A DNA stretch of 64,000 nt from Falciphora oryzae (taxonomy: Eukaryota; Ascomycota; Sordariomycetes; Magnaporthales; Magnaporthaceae): NCBI GenBank assembly GCA_000733355.1, contig JNVV01000008.1, positions 836,927-900,926 on the forward strand, written 5' to 3'. Below the pieces are notes generated by a model. That model did no database searches. It saw only the letters and a list, made by a program, of their open reading frames with translations, and had not been told where the DNA came from. A program made the position numbers and the translations under genes. This document shows, one piece after another, positions 25,547 through 38,751 of this stretch. The number at the start of each line of letters is the position of its first letter. Position 1 is the stretch's first letter.

Positions 25547-27715
25547 CCTCAAACTGCATGCAAACAAGCGGGACCCCGTCTGGCTGACCTTACGATCACC
25601 AAGAGGAATGGCACCAAAGATCGTCCCAGCCGAGCTGCTCGATCTCATCTCTGATACGCTCCCCGAGCACTTGCTTCCCCCTCCCAGTGGGGTCACCCCC
25701 GTCTTTTGCCCGCTCTCTCATGCTTCATCCCTTTTTCCCGCCGCTGGGCACACGCGAAGAGAGAAAGAAAAAAAAAGGTTCATGGATTGGTTGTGGTGTG
25801 GATGGCATTTCAACCGTCGAAAAAGTCCGGTTTCCCAATCGTCAGGCAGACAGCGAAGGTTTCCGCCAAGGCGCATTGCATGCTATCCAGGCCCGCCGTC
25901 GCCCGCCGACCTTGTGGTCGTTTGTCTCTCTCTTTTTTTTTTTTTTTTGAGTTGTTCACCCTTCTTGCCGACCGACCCGTCTTCCCTGCCCACCGTGCCG
26001 GCCCCAAAGTCTGTTTCCCACTGCTGCTTGCTGATGCTGCTGCCCAGCACCCCACACGCCTCACTCTCGGGCAAGGAGATCTCCGCTATACCTCACCCTT
26101 TCCTGCAACTCCGAGTCCCTAGACCTGGTCTCTTCCTCAGGGGATGGAGATGGAAGCACACAGGAACATCAAAGGAAACTATGCCTGGCTGTTCCATGCC
26201 GTGCTGACTGACCCTAACGACCTTCGCTTTGCGCCCAACCCGGCTAGCCTCCCCAGTAATCTGCCCAGAAGAGGCAGGCGTTTCCAATGAAGCTTTGAAG
26301 TAGTGATACAGACTCGAGGAAAACATAAAAAAACAAAAAAAAAAAAAAACAAAAAAAAAAAACATGCTGATGCAGCCTCGACAAACGGCTGCTCGGCAGG
26401 GCCGCGCTATCACGGCTATTACGTCGGTGCACACTGCACATCAGAGCGAGAGGAGAGGTCAGGGTCGTGGGAGCTGAGGGCACACAAAACACTAGCATCG
26501 GTATGACGACTGTGCCCGGTTAATGTGCACAAAATATTGGGAGAGCCGCCTCCGTGACTCTGGGCCCGGCTTTTGGGAGTCATCAGAGCAGCAGAGAATT
26601 CCGGAGTCAGCGCTGAGCAGTGATTTGCCGCGGCCGGCCAAAGGGCGGGAGCAAAGCACCAGCGGTCTCTCTCACGCTGTCTAATGGGGGGCGCCAACTC
26701 GCCACATCCAGACTCACACTACCAATGCACTTTCTTTCGCACACACACGCACACAAGCACAGAGAGGCTGCACACACCAGAGACAAGAGACAACCCAACC
26801 AAAGCCCATTTTTTCCTGCTGTCGGCCGGTCGGGTGGCTCGTCATTCGCCAGGGGCGGGAGGGCCTGGCAAGGGCGTGCAGGCAGCGCGCCAGACCAAGT
26901 GCAGTGCCAGGGCTGCCTTTGGGGCGTCCACTCAGGCGCGGCCTTTGGGCTTGTGTGACTGCAGCGCAATATAATAAAATGTACAACGAAATCACTGGTC
27001 CACTGGCCGGCGGGAGGGGGGGGTGCGAGGGCGTGGTACGAGCATCACCGCGCCACCCATACCGCTAACGGGCTCCGTGCTAACGCCATCGAGCCACTGC
27101 ACGCCCAAGACACGCCCAGCGCCAGGTGCGGGTCCCACTCCTCCATCAGGCCCAGCGGCGCCGCCCAATGATCCATGGCGATCCCATCAGTCGACCGGGG
27201 GCTGGTCCGCACTGGAAATAGTGCACAGTGCCAGACAGTGCATACGGCGTCACAGCCTGTGTGGCCTGGCCTGCCCATGCCTGTCCGAAAGACACGGGCC
27301 ACAGCTGCGTCTTGCCAGCGCAGGCTTGGTCTGGCATCCGCATCCCTCGCTTCTCCATCCTGCACACCACCCCACACACACACACGCACACACACACGCC
27401 CTGCCTTGCTTCGTTTTTTTCATCGCTTCCCCACCCCACCCCTTTGAGCAGGAAAAGAGACGAGGTTTAGGAGGAACGGGGGTGTCCTGGCTCTCCGTTG
27501 CATTGGTGGACGCCTTGGACATGGGTCCCTCCAGACTTGCGTCCCTTCGGCGGCATCAGCCACTCAAACCCACGCAGGCTCTCCACCCACCCCTGTCCCT
27601 ACTCTGGCCTGGTGCCAAGTCGTATGGGGAGCGGCGAGCAGAGAGCGAGAGGAGCTCTGGGACTGGGGCATCGAATATCATCACTTACCTCCCCCTCCTC
27701 TTGGTCTTCGGGATG

Positions 27716-28347
27716 CTATCATCTCCTGCGCTCCCCGTCCTTTATTTTCTATTCCTTTTTTTTTTCTCCCACACTCCTTCCTCCTCCCTGACCTTTCTCT
27801 CTCTCCTCCATCCCCATAACCAGGTGAAGGACTATCGTCGTCCTCCTCTTCGACCACCACGCCAGACCTTGGGACCTCGATCCGCCACGCCGCCACTCCC
27901 ACCTCCTACGACGACGAACCTAGCCTGCGCTCTCGCCTCGCGACACCGACTCGTTGACTCGACGTCACTTTGTTGCAAACCGAGAGAAAAAGAAAAGGGA
28001 CCTGGTGATCTCCTAAAAAGGCTTCTCACCACCTACCACGCGCACTCTTCAACATCCTTCCAACAGGATCCTAATACTGCCCAGGATTTCCTTTTTGGTC
28101 AGGCTCCAGTCCGGGATTAGGGAAACAAAGGACCTCAGGAGCCCGTCTCCTCTCTTCCTTATCTTCTGATCTCTCTCTGCCTCCTTTGTCTGCCGTTTTT
28201 GGTTGGCCCCTTGCCCTTGCAAGGTCGACTCCCCCAGGTCTCTCTCTCTTTCGCCTCCTTCGTCCCGGATCCGCCGACCCGGGAATTCGGTTCCCAACCA
28301 AACGCCAAACCCACACCCGGAGAAGACCTCTTGGAAATCTAGGAACT
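27716..28347 (+). promoter_or_regulatory. Pyrimidine-rich, ATG-free leader/core promoter of the Ran1-like kinase
   Basis: Not a single ATG occurs in the 632 nt before the kinase start, where roughly ten would be expected by chance. The stretch is rich in CT runs (TCTCTCTCTC near 27797 and 28240), typical of fungal core promoters and leaders. The closest upstream ATG is at 27713. I take this as a long 5' untranslated leader plus core promoter kept free of upstream start codons. No clear 5' UTR intron (GTRAGT with CTRAC) was found. Confidence 0.65.
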
Positions 28348-30153
28348 ATGCAGTATCAGTATGGATACCCGACGCCGCCAGCATCGCCCTCGCCGTTCGA
28401 GCTCCCCAAGTGCGCACAACAGCAGCAGCAGCAAGCCGCACCGATCCAGCCCCGATATGTGCAGCCCGCTCCCGAGGAGAGGTTAGGCAGGTTCCTCGCC
28501 GGCACTCTCCAGCTGACAGGGATCCTGGGAACGGGCGCGTACGGCGTCGTCTACTCGGCCGTCGACATCAAGACGCACGTCCGGTACGCGGTCAAGACGC
28601 TCAGCAAATACAACGCCGATGGCACGCCCCTGGACCGGAGACAGGTCGCCTTCCAGACCCGGGAGATCCGCCTGCACTGGCTGGCCTCGGCGCACCCCAA
28701 CGTGGTCTCGATGCTCAAAATCATCGACGACCCCGACTGCACCTACGTTATCCTGGAGTACTGCCCCGAAGGTGATCTGTTCTACAACATCACGGAGTGT
28801 GGGCAGTACGTCGGTAAGGATGCGCTGGTCAAGCAGGTCTTCCTCCAGATCCTGGAAGCCGTGGAGCACTGCCATTCCCAGGGGATCTACCACCGGGACC
28901 TCAAGCCCGAGAACATCCTGGTGTCCAACCAGGGTGCGACCGTCAAGCTTGCCGACTTTGGCCTTGCTACGTCTTCAGACAGGTCCGAGGACTACGGCTG
29001 CGGTTCCACTTTCTACATGTCTCCTGGTAAGTTACTTCTTCCTCCAAAACGACAGCGACTCCGACGACCGGTTTTTCTCCACCGGAATTGCCTCTCTCCG
29101 CCGTTGAGCCGTTCGCCCTCTCTCTCTCTCCCGTCCGACCCCATCCCCCGAGCACCCCACTAATATTTCCTTTCCTTTCTCTCTTTTTCAGAGTGCCTAG
29201 ACCACACTACCAGGAGGCCCTACTACTACTGCGCACCCAACGATGTTTGGAGCTTGGGCGTCATTTTGGTCAACCTCACTTGTGGCCGCAACCCCTGGAA
29301 GCAGGCCTCGTTCGAGGATTCGACCTACCGGGCCTTCACCAGGAGCAAGGGCTTTCTCAAGACCATCCTTCCCATCTCTGATGAGCTCAACGAGATTCTG
29401 GCTGCCATCTTCACCAGGAACCCCGACGAGAGGATAACCCTCCCTGAGCTCAAGGCCCGGATCCTCGCCTGCCACAGGTTCACCGAGCAGCCTCAGCAGC
29501 CCTCTTCCACCACCCCGGCCGCGTGCGTGAGCCCCATCTCGCCGCCCACCTCGCCGGAGTCTTACGTTTCGGCCTACGAGGACGCCATCGTCGATGAAGA
29601 CGACGAAGACTTCGAGTACGACGACGCCCCTCTCTCGCCCGCCTCCTCCGACGACTCGCTTTCGGACGGATCTTCCGACGATGGCTCCATGACCTCGAGC
29701 TGCTCGAGCCTCGAGGAGCTGGATGAGGACGACGACCTCTGCCCCGAGCCCCGCGGAGCCGTGACCCCGCCGCCCCAGCCCGAGATTTCTGCCGCCATCT
29801 ACGACCCCGAGGCTCCTCAGCATCAGGTCATGGGCTTCCCGTCCGAATACCTTCATCAGACCTCGTTCCACCACCAGTTCCCTCAGGAGCAGCCCGTTCC
29901 AGTGCAGCCGCACATGAACATGAGTTTCCAGATGCCGCAGCCACAGCAGCAACTCTTTGCTCCCAAGGTCGCTCCCCAACCGCCTGCCCCTTATCTACAC
30001 CAGCACCAGCTGCCCTACATCCTGGACGTCATGTACAAGTTCGCGCACCCGGGCCAGCACCAGGCACCCCAGCCAGTTATGCACCATCCCCATCCGGTTC
30101 CCTTCCACCAACACCACCACCACCCTCAGGTCCCCATGTTTGCCTGCTACTAA
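28348..30153 (+). CDS. Ran1/Sks1/Vhs1-like serine/threonine protein kinase
   Basis: CDS join(28348..29026,29192..30153), 546 aa. The 165-nt intron (GTAAGT, CACTAAT branch site, TTTTTCAG) splits the activation segment: SP plus G joins AG to give MSPECLD. The kinase domain is canonical: GTGAYG at 61-66, Lys83, catalytic HRDLKPEN at 182-189, DFG at 203-205, then YCAPNDVWSLGVILVNLTCGRNPWKQA. It most resembles the Ran1/Pat1 and Sks1/Vhs1 group, which regulates meiosis entry in fission yeast and nutrient responses in budding yeast. A poly-Q run (residues 24-29) precedes the domain. The C-terminal tail has a Ser/Asp/Glu-rich block around 440-500 and a Pro/Gln/His-rich end (HQHHHHPQ). It is the only gene I can find between 10.8 and 40.0 kb. 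Subfamily placement is less certain than the kinase call. Confidence 0.9.
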
Positions 30154-32604
30154 AGCATCTGGCATCTCTTAACTACGTTTCTCCAACCCTCCATCCCACC
30201 GTGGCCTCAGGAACCCAGGGCATCTCCATGTGTCCCAACGACCGGTTGCCCGCTTGGTCTCCCTTGACCATGGATGGAGCTGCCTTGGAATAACCGGATG
30301 AGGACGGCCGCTGCCGCCGTCGTCTTTCTACAACCCCGTGGGCCCAGTTTTTTACACCAACTACCCACACCCAACGTTATCCTTCGCTTTGGCATCTGGA
30401 GCCATCCGGAACCCAGCGACCCCAACCAAATCCCTCGATGCCTCCCTCTGTGCACAGGGAACCCTACCAACCGGAGATATTTCCCATGGAAGGATCCATC
30501 TCCACACTGGACAACACCAAAAGCCAACAAAAAAAAAAGCCGGTACTTTTTCCTGATATTTCATTACAGACTTATTCCCTTATACCCAAAACACATCCAA
30601 CAATACTGTATTTAATTCCCGCTTGGACACGACTACGATGGAAGGACCATTTTCTTTATCTCATCTTACACCTCGTTTTTCTATTTTCCCTTTGTCACGA
30701 CATCTATTTCCAGGGGCACTGGCGCCGAGTTCCAAAGGAGCGAACAAACCAAACAAGCCATGGAGACGAAAAACTGTTTTGATTTTTCCATGACGGCGCA
30801 GGAAAGGGGCCGGGCTTCAAAGATAAAGCTTGGAGTTCATTTTTTTTTTCTCTCTTTTATTATTTGTTTGCCCTTTTGTTTTGGGTCAAGTCGGCTTACT
30901 GCTTTTTGGGTTTCCACCGGCAAAACCGGTTGGGCGGTATTTTTTTTCACGTCTACTTTGTTTAGTTTTTTTTTTTCTCGTCCGCGCTTTCCACAAGAAC
31001 CTGGTCGCAGGTTCATGGAAAAATCCTGAGCTCAGGATGGAAGGGTTCCCGCGAGACTTGCGTTATTCTTGGGTGATACCACTTCATTTTTTCTTATTCC
31101 CTTTTATTTTTATCCCCCTTCTCTGTACACCCTACCTTCGAGCCAAGAGGTTTGATTTGGGCGGCACGCGCGCGTTTGCACTTTTTTGCGACTTGCGGAA
31201 ACATGGGATCACGAAAGAACAAAGCCAAGCAAATCTTTGGTTTATTAGACATTAACATGGGGTCAAACCCAAACGCAGGGCGCAACATCCTCAGCTGGGA
31301 TCTCAGAAGATATTCTGCCATATGACCATATCCGGTACCGAGGCGCCGAGAAAGAAAGAAGAAGCAAAAAAAAATAACAAAAACAAAAAATAATAATACA
31401 AAGTGATTTGAGTCGCCCTCGTAAAAGAGTGGCATACCAAACCAAAAACCAGCTGTTCCAAGTTTCTTGTTGCTCAAGCGTGATCAGCCCATGAGGAGAC
31501 AATATGTGAAGAGATGTGCTGGCACCACCCACCGCTTGGGACCTCTGGACGAGAGAGAGAGAGTGTGTGTGAGCGACATGGATGAACAAGACCACAACGC
31601 CCTTTCTTTCTTCCTTGGCGGTGACCCTTGTCACGACGCACGAGTTATGTGTGACACGTGAGCGGGTTGGGATGCGTTCTCGTTGCTGTTTCTGGCGCGC
31701 AGGCAGGGAATCACAGCAAAGCTTCCCAGCGGACCTGCGCCCGCCGCCGCCCCAAGAGTGCCACGCCCTCGCCGTATGCCCCTTCGGGCCTTGAGTCGAA
31801 TGGGAGGAGGGGGATCATCACCTTGATGACGGAGGGTAGAGGGGGTGGAAGGGGAAAAGTGATCATCGAGATACGCGGCAGGCGGGCAGTTGGGATGCAT
31901 GGATGGTCACGCAGACAGTGCAGCCTTCGAGTTCATTCCTTCCATTACACCAAACGCGCCGCACCCCCTGGACACCCTACTTGGACGGAACGCGCATCTT
32001 TTCCATGTTCTTCTTCCACATCGACGCTCTTGACCTTGCCAAGCGGCAATTTTAGCTGCGGATTACGGCACCCACGCGCGCTACTGGGGAGGGCAGCAGC
32101 ATCAGCCAGCCGTCTTCCCTCCTCCATCGGAGACCCTGGTCCGGGCGAAGTCAGAAGAGCTGCAAGTATCCAGGTAGGGCGGCAGCGGGGAGAAGAAGGA
32201 GGGGACAGGGTCTGGGCTTGACTGGCATCATGACTAGACCAGACTGCCACTAACTGCCACACTGCCTGCCCCCTCGAGAGCCGGTGGTCATGGATGACGG
32301 AGGAGGAAGAAGGGGAAGGGGGAAAGGGAGTTTCCAGGCCGCCACCCGCCGGTCTTCTCTCCCTTCGGGGCGCGCATGTCGTTGGCTGCTTGTATCGCGG
32401 CGGCCTGATTGGCCCGCCGGCTGATGAATCCTCCCGCCTTACTTTTGGAGCCTCTGGCCAACCGGCAGGCGAGGAAGCAGACGTTGTGGGGTTTGGATCG
32501 TGAAAAGCGGGGCGCCCTTGGTTGGGCCATGCAGCTCTGCCTGCATGGCTGCAACCACACGGCATCAACGGCCAGCCAGTTATGGTGTTTTGTTCTAGGC
32601 AGGG

Positions 32605-32608
<4 letters not shown>

Positions 32609-32636
<28 letters not shown>
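32609..32636 (+). repeat. Poly-A tract, 28 nt
   Basis: Longest uninterrupted homopolymer in the window outside the assembly gap; flanked by non-coding sequence. Confidence 0.95.
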
Positions 32637-35600
32637 GGTGGTGGTTGGGGGTGCCTTGGGAGGAGGGCGGGCCCCGCGGGAAACCTGGGCGCAGAGGAAA
32701 AGCAGCAGTGAGGAATCACAGGAGGGGCGGACCTGACTGGCACTTTGGAGGGTCATTGGGCCTGCCCGCCCCAAACAGAAGAGTCGAACAGAAAGAAAGG
32801 GGGATCGGGGGATCGGCGGTTCTAGCCATCCCCATGTGGCCCCGGAGCAGTCGTCAGCCCAGCTGGGAGGAGAAAAAGCCGCTCGCTCGTGCCAGTGGTT
32901 CGGCGTTCAGCTTGCCATTTCATGCTGGGCCGCAGTCAACCCTTGCACGCCTTGTGCTCGTTCGTTGGGGACTCCGCTTGGGTTGCTTTTTCCCCTTTTT
33001 TTTTTTTTCTTTTTTTGCTCTGCTTTCTTACTCTCCACATTTGACCGGGCGGAGAAGTGCCGAACCCCGACCCAGTTTGGGTACCGACCGCCAGTCAACC
33101 AAGAGGCCTACTTTGGGTCGGTAGATTTAGGTACCAGAGAACCAGAGACAGAGTCAGCACCCAAAGAGCTGCGCCGGGCTGGCGCGTCGCCGTTGATAGT
33201 GGGTGGATTGCACGGCAGAGGGGTGATTTGCCTTCTTCCACATTCTCACTGCCTGCATTCATTCCCCCGCCGCCGCCTCTATTGGGTGTACCATGTACCA
33301 TGTGCATCTTACTGCAGGCAAAAGGCCTTGGCTGAATGATGATGATGGCGACGGTGATCAATCTCTCTGTGCCGTGCCACAGGAGCGCGCCGACCAGCCA
33401 GGAGTGGCGGGCAGAGCCTGGTGACCCGATTGGCGATGCACGGCAGAGGCAAGGGATGTGGGAGCTTGGGCCACCATGGCCGGGCGGTCGGGTGGTGAGA
33501 AAGAGAGAGTCGCAGGGAATATGGAAACAAAAAGAAATGGGGAAGGAAACAAAAAAGATGCTCACACTATACCCGATTCGTCCAGGTCTCTCGTCGCGTG
33601 CAGGGCCTAGCGCAGCCTGGTCGGGCTGGGCACAGCATGAAGGAACGAAGGAGAAGGCGCGAAGAAGCAAAGGCGGTGGGGCTGGAGACTCTTGACTGCT
33701 GCGCTGCATGCAGACTCCATGGCTCGGACTGGTAGGTACGACGCAGGTTGCCATCACGACCGTGTCGAGCAACGCGTTCCTTGGGCGAGGCCGTCGTTCC
33801 ATCCTCCTCCCTGCAGCGGTTCCACTCGCAGCCAGTCAGTCCAAAGTCAGTCGTCTCTCCACTCCCAACCACTCAGGAGCCGCTCGTGATTCTATGACCC
33901 GGGGCTACTGCAGCCAGCCTGCAGCTCTCTTCCACCTGCAGGCAAGACCGGCCCATCACCGTCCAAGAAAAAAAAAAAAAACCCTCGGGCGCAGGCGGCG
34001 CTCTCCACTCACGGCTGCCCGATTGCCCTTCCTCGTGCTGCAAACCTGGGCCGCTTCCTCTCCCACACTTGGCCCACTGCGGGCTAGCTCGCCCGCGACG
34101 AAGGGAGTCGTGATACGAAGAGTCTCGCTCGCTCGCTCGCTGCCGTCGTGCCTGGTTCGTCAGGCGTCCCATTTCCGCTCGATCCTTACCAGGAAAGGGA
34201 AACAAGGGAACCTGAGGGAAGCTTGCCCTCCGCAGCCGGCTCTCTCCAACCTAACCTGGTCGCAACCATCTGGGGCTCTCGCGGGGGAGGGCCTGGTGCC
34301 AGTAGCGCCTTGTCCTGCAGCAGGGAAACGCGGACCCCTCCAACCTCGTTTCCCTTGCCACCACCTCTGCTGATATTCGCGCGCCGCAAGCATTCCTTCC
34401 CACTGCCGCCATCGCCACATCCAAGTCGCTTCCCTCCCCGTCCACTCAGAGCGCAGCGCGCCATGGGAATCCTTGGCAGCCTACACCAGCCGTCTGCTTT
34501 GCCCATCTCCACCTGACCCCCCTCCTCCCGGCCTTCCTCCTATCGCGAGGTTCCCGTCCCTAGCCCCCATTGGTCGGATGCCTCCCTGCCTCCACCGAGG
34601 CTGACGAAGCGGCAATCTCTGGCACAACGGCACCACGGCGGTGAAGGTTGGGAAAACCACGAGCCTCGGGGCCCCGATTGGTTCGACGGATCTGCGGCCG
34701 TCCGGGGTCTGTGTGCTGCCGCACGGGGCCTAGGAGCCTGAGGCAAAGAACCGGTCCGGATCTGCCCGGCAACGGCAAGTGCTTGCATGAGGAAGGAAGT
34801 TTGATATGACCCAGCACGTCAGACGCGAGGGAGGCTGCTTGGTTGGTTGGCCGGCTGGGTCAGCTTGGGTGCAGGAGTCTTACACCTGCCTGCCCTCCTG
34901 GCCCTAGCTGCGGCCCGTCTGTGGTCGGCGCTTCAGAACTTGATAGGACGGCCGACTGCCGAGGCGCAGCCAACATCCCCTTCAGGACATACATGGTGGA
35001 AGCCTGGTGGTTTGTTTCCTTGCTCGACTCGATCAACGACAGACGCCACAGGAGAACCTGGCTGAACAAAAACAAGCCCATATCAGACGACGGGCCACCG
35101 GTGAAACATGGCGCCTGGGCTGCGTCGTCGGGATGGGATACCCATCCACGCCTCACAAACTAAGGTTCGCTTGTGGGAGAAGGGAAAACGGGCTGTTTAA
35201 GGGCTATCGCGGCCTGGCACCATCCTTCCCCGGATCACGAGTAGGGGGCGTGGGCTCAGCTCATGGAAGCCTTCGGGAGGATCAGCCTGGGAAGAAGCCT
35301 GATCTCAAGTCTTGAACCTACGCACGGGCATCAGGTTTAGCAGCACCATCTCTCGTCGAGAATAGATGGGTTGACTCTCCCGTCCGTTCTGTTGAGACAT
35401 GACACAGCATCCACGGCCTTGGGCGGGCTTCCTGTGCCGACGGAGCCAACCGCCAAGGACATGCGGTTTCCGCGCGCCGCGCCAGTCTGTGCGAGATGCT
35501 TCTCCGAGCCCGTTCAACAGAGTAAGCACGGAAGAAGCCAAGGGCGGGTGTGCCCAGTCGCAGAACCAACCGACTGCTTACTACGCCACCACTCTCTTTT

Positions 35601-35919
35601 TTCTCGTCTTGGAAATTGCTTTTTTGATTTCGCCACGAAAACCTTCCGGTCTATGCAGATAACACATTTGCGTTACCACCCACCACCCCTAGTCGAACGG
35701 CTCTAACGCGGTCCGGCTTGCGGTGGCCGAGTGGCCCGGGCCCTGGTCACCCAAGGCCCTACCGCCAGGAGGCGTAATGGCGGTGTGAAAGACGAACTGG
35801 TTGCATTTTGACAGCAAAAAGCAAAGGTGCCCCTTGGCCACACAACCCACAGCGGGGCTTCCCACTTTTCCCCCGCCACCGGCACTACCTCAGTGACAGC
35901 ATGTGCGCCAAGAGGAAAC

Positions 35920-35940
35920 AAAAAAAAAAAAAAAAAAAAA
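35920..35940 (+). repeat. Poly-A tract, 21 nt
   Basis: Uninterrupted A run followed by a G-run in the downstream desert. Confidence 0.95.
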
Positions 35941-38727
35941 GGGGGCGCTGCACCGTGGTGGACTGCAGGTATCTGCCGGAAGGGTCGAGACCCGACCAGC
36001 CACCCGGCCGCCGTCCAAGTCCCGGAACACGTCTCCGTTGCGTGGTCCGCATAAACACCGGCACTGGGCTGACCACCAGGGAGGCGGTGGCCCCGAGTGG
36101 AGCCCGGATGGCCGCGCATCGCATCCTTGCTGGGGCGCTGCGCAAACGGGAGCCTGCTAAGTATACGCCGTGTCGGCTGGCAGGTTCCGCGTTGTGAGTC
36201 CGGATTAAGCATATTGCAGCATGCGGAGCGACCGCGGAGATGGTGCCAAGTCCTGCGAGCATGGGCCAACCTCTCTGCTCGCTACCTATCCTCAACTGGA
36301 GGCGGTGACAGGACGGTCACTGGCATACGGGGCGCCCGAGACAAAAATCAATCCGAGCAGCAGATGATAGAGGGAGGATGGAGAGGATCCAGCCAGCAGC
36401 CAGTCAGCCATCTGATATGCGACGGATCCTTTTTTTGGCCTCAAGTTATTTTCCTGACAGATCATTGCGGGCGGGGACGGACCCCTGCCTTGGCCTTCTT
36501 TTTACTTTGCCCGATTTCATCTTGACCTCGTCAAGGGCCCTCGTGCTCCAGCCCATCCTTCAGTTTGGGTTTCATATGCGATCCCACAAGAACGATGTGA
36601 GCCTCAGACATTTTTTGACCGGCCTTGGCGGTTAGTGCCCGGAATTAGCAACCAGACGTAACCTTCGTCGAGTTGATCCGATCGGTTGGGCTTTCTAGAA
36701 AGAGATGATGACGAATCCGGGCTTTAGTTTCGCAGCCGAACTGTGTTTTGGGTGGAGCAGCAGCCAGCCACTCTACCTCTGGTCCGGACGCGGCGCTATC
36801 CAGATAGGGCTGGAGCCCATCCGTCTCAAGTTTTTCTCTTTTTCTCCCCGAGCTGGGTTGAAGTCGGCCCACTTGGAAATTGCACAGACGGGCGTGAACG
36901 AGCGGGAGGCTGGCTGGGAGGCACCACATGGAGGCTGGTGGGCTCGGCTCTTCTCAACGTCATCCCGCGATTTGCTGCATGCAACGAGCGGACTGCGAGA
37001 CCGCCACGCGCCGGCCCACGCCCCCGGGGCTACTCCTTCTGATGGACCAAAGGCAACGGCGGCGTGCCCACAAGGCAAGGCTGCGTGGGCGGTTCTGATT
37101 CGCTGCAACATCAGGACCAGGGCTGGAATCTGCAAGGCGCAGGGCGGGCTGCCTTCTCTGGCGTGTGATAGTGATGTGCAAGCTGCCGCAGGCCCTACGA
37201 ATCACATCTGCCGCTCCCACAGACAGCCACGAACACGTGCGCGAGTTACTGTGGACGGCGCCTCTCGTTTTTGTGCTCCACTATCTCGTCTCTTTTTCGT
37301 CCTCTCCTGTCTTTGTGGCGTGCTCAGTGGCTTGTCTGGGCAGCATGAAAGTGAGGCCACTTTCGGGTGGTTTGAAGACGCCAAAGCTGCCTCTTGCGCA
37401 GGGAGAGTTTGGAGGCGCACGCCCGCGTGCTTCTGTCTGTGGCCCACGCGCACGAACCCAGGCACCCGCGGCGCCGACGGCGTGGTTCACGCAATCGTGG
37501 GGGTGTGCAAGGGGCTGAGCCGGGCCTGGGCTGGGGGAGGAGAACGGACCAGGCCTGGGGCCCGAAGGCCGACTCTCAACTTCCTCTTGACGGGGCGAGA
37601 AAGCGACGGCCGAGTTATGCCGATTGACTCTGGCGCCTGTTTTTAAGGTTTGTCTGCTGCAAATGGTATCCGACCATGCCGTCGAAGTGCGAGCAGGGAA
37701 CCCTGATGGCAGGCCTCCCCAGCCCGCGTCTATTTCCCGCCCAAGAACTTCCCGGGAGATCAGCAGACCGGGGAGATGCTAAATGTCTGGGGAAAGAGCA
37801 AAAATACTCCAAAGGGAAAAAGTGAGGTTGAGTCAGCGTGGTGGTCGGCGCAACGCCGAGATTATCCCGCCTACGCTTGTCTCGGCACGGCGGTGGACGG
37901 CGGTAGGCTTGGCTGGCTGGCTGGCTGGCGTCAGCTCCTGTCGTCGTCGTCGTCCGTCCGTCTCGTGTTCCAGCTTGGTACCTACCCTAAATTATTTGCT
38001 CAACATATTGATGCGCTCCTAGCGCGGGTTTTTGTCTATTTTCTTTTCTTGGGACGGAAACAGGAAGCTTGGCATGGCGCGGTGTTGTGTAGGCGTGCCC
38101 CCTTTGGAAACGCACGCACTGACTTTGGAATAACCTATCTGGGCAAATATTCGGTGCTTGGCCGGCGTGCTATGCGTGTGGGAACTGACGAACACGATAC
38201 AAACGTCTGTGGGTACGGAGGCCGCAGCACGAGGAGAGATGGTTCTTCTTTCGCTCTCGCGAGAGGATGTGTGACGCGCCGAAGAGAAGCGCACGTCCAA
38301 CACGCTAGAATTAGCAACACGGTACTACCGCATCCAGGGAATGTCTCGACAGCGTTTGACGAAACGTGGACTGTCCATCCCTTCGCCGCGCGCCCGGTTT
38401 CTCTCTCTGATTCTCTTTTGCTTCTCTCCGCCTCGTTTCTGTGTGCCGGGGCGCGCACGTCCATGCGTCATGCAAGATCCAAGCTTGACTCCCTCACCCC
38501 TTTTTCTTTTTTTGGTTGACGGACTGCCGTATTTACGAGCAAGACGGCATCTTCCTGACAAAGGGGGTAGGGAAAACGGGTCAGTCCGGAGGAAAAGAGA
38601 GGCGAGGCTTGCCGCCTTGATTCCCATTTTCCTGCCTGGACGAGGCAACTCCGCCGAACGAGGACGACCGGACTGGTTCACCTGGCCGGCAGGTACACCG
38701 TGGCGCGTACTGACAACTGGGGGCTGC

Positions 38728-38751
38728 CTCTCTCTCTCTCTCTCTCTCTCT
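38728..38751 (+). repeat. (CT)n microsatellite
   Basis: Around twelve CT units followed by a T run; polypyrimidine stretch in non-coding DNA. Confidence 0.95.

Larger units (their letters stand above)
10845..27715. other. Gene desert upstream of the isolated kinase gene
   Basis: I find no credible gene on either strand over about 16.9 kb. Open frames here are short or low-complexity, lack known motifs and are not extended by plausible introns. Base composition appears balanced rather than AT-rich, so there is no sign of heavy RIP mutation or of transposon relics. The stretch holds many poly(dA:dT) tracts: T17 at 13998, A16 at 15117, A19 at 19710, A25 at 20495, T19 at 21267, T17 at 21959, A16 at 24127, T16 at 25933, plus an interrupted A-rich stretch near 26316-26363. 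It also has (CTG)7 at 12091 and (CTG)6 at 25529. Its first few hundred bases must include the PRP4 3' UTR. It may be a large cis-regulatory region or host non-coding transcripts (inference). Confidence 0.6.

Noticed and set aside
25461..26207. 248-codon frame in the upstream desert
   Set aside because: Crosses microsatellite and poly-T tracts (polyA8, FFFFF), no domain, no plausible splice partners.
27023..28120. 365-codon frame upstream of the kinase
   Set aside because: Low-complexity Pro/Ser/His text, no motif, runs into the CT-rich leader of the kinase gene.
29197..29979. 260-codon antisense frame over the kinase gene
   Set aside because: Same codon-bias shadow effect; no motifs, and it covers a well-supported kinase exon.
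35718..35760. Possible tRNA-Ser/Leu start (GGTGGCCGAGTGG)
   Set aside because: No B box follows at the right distance and the rest does not fold as a tRNA.
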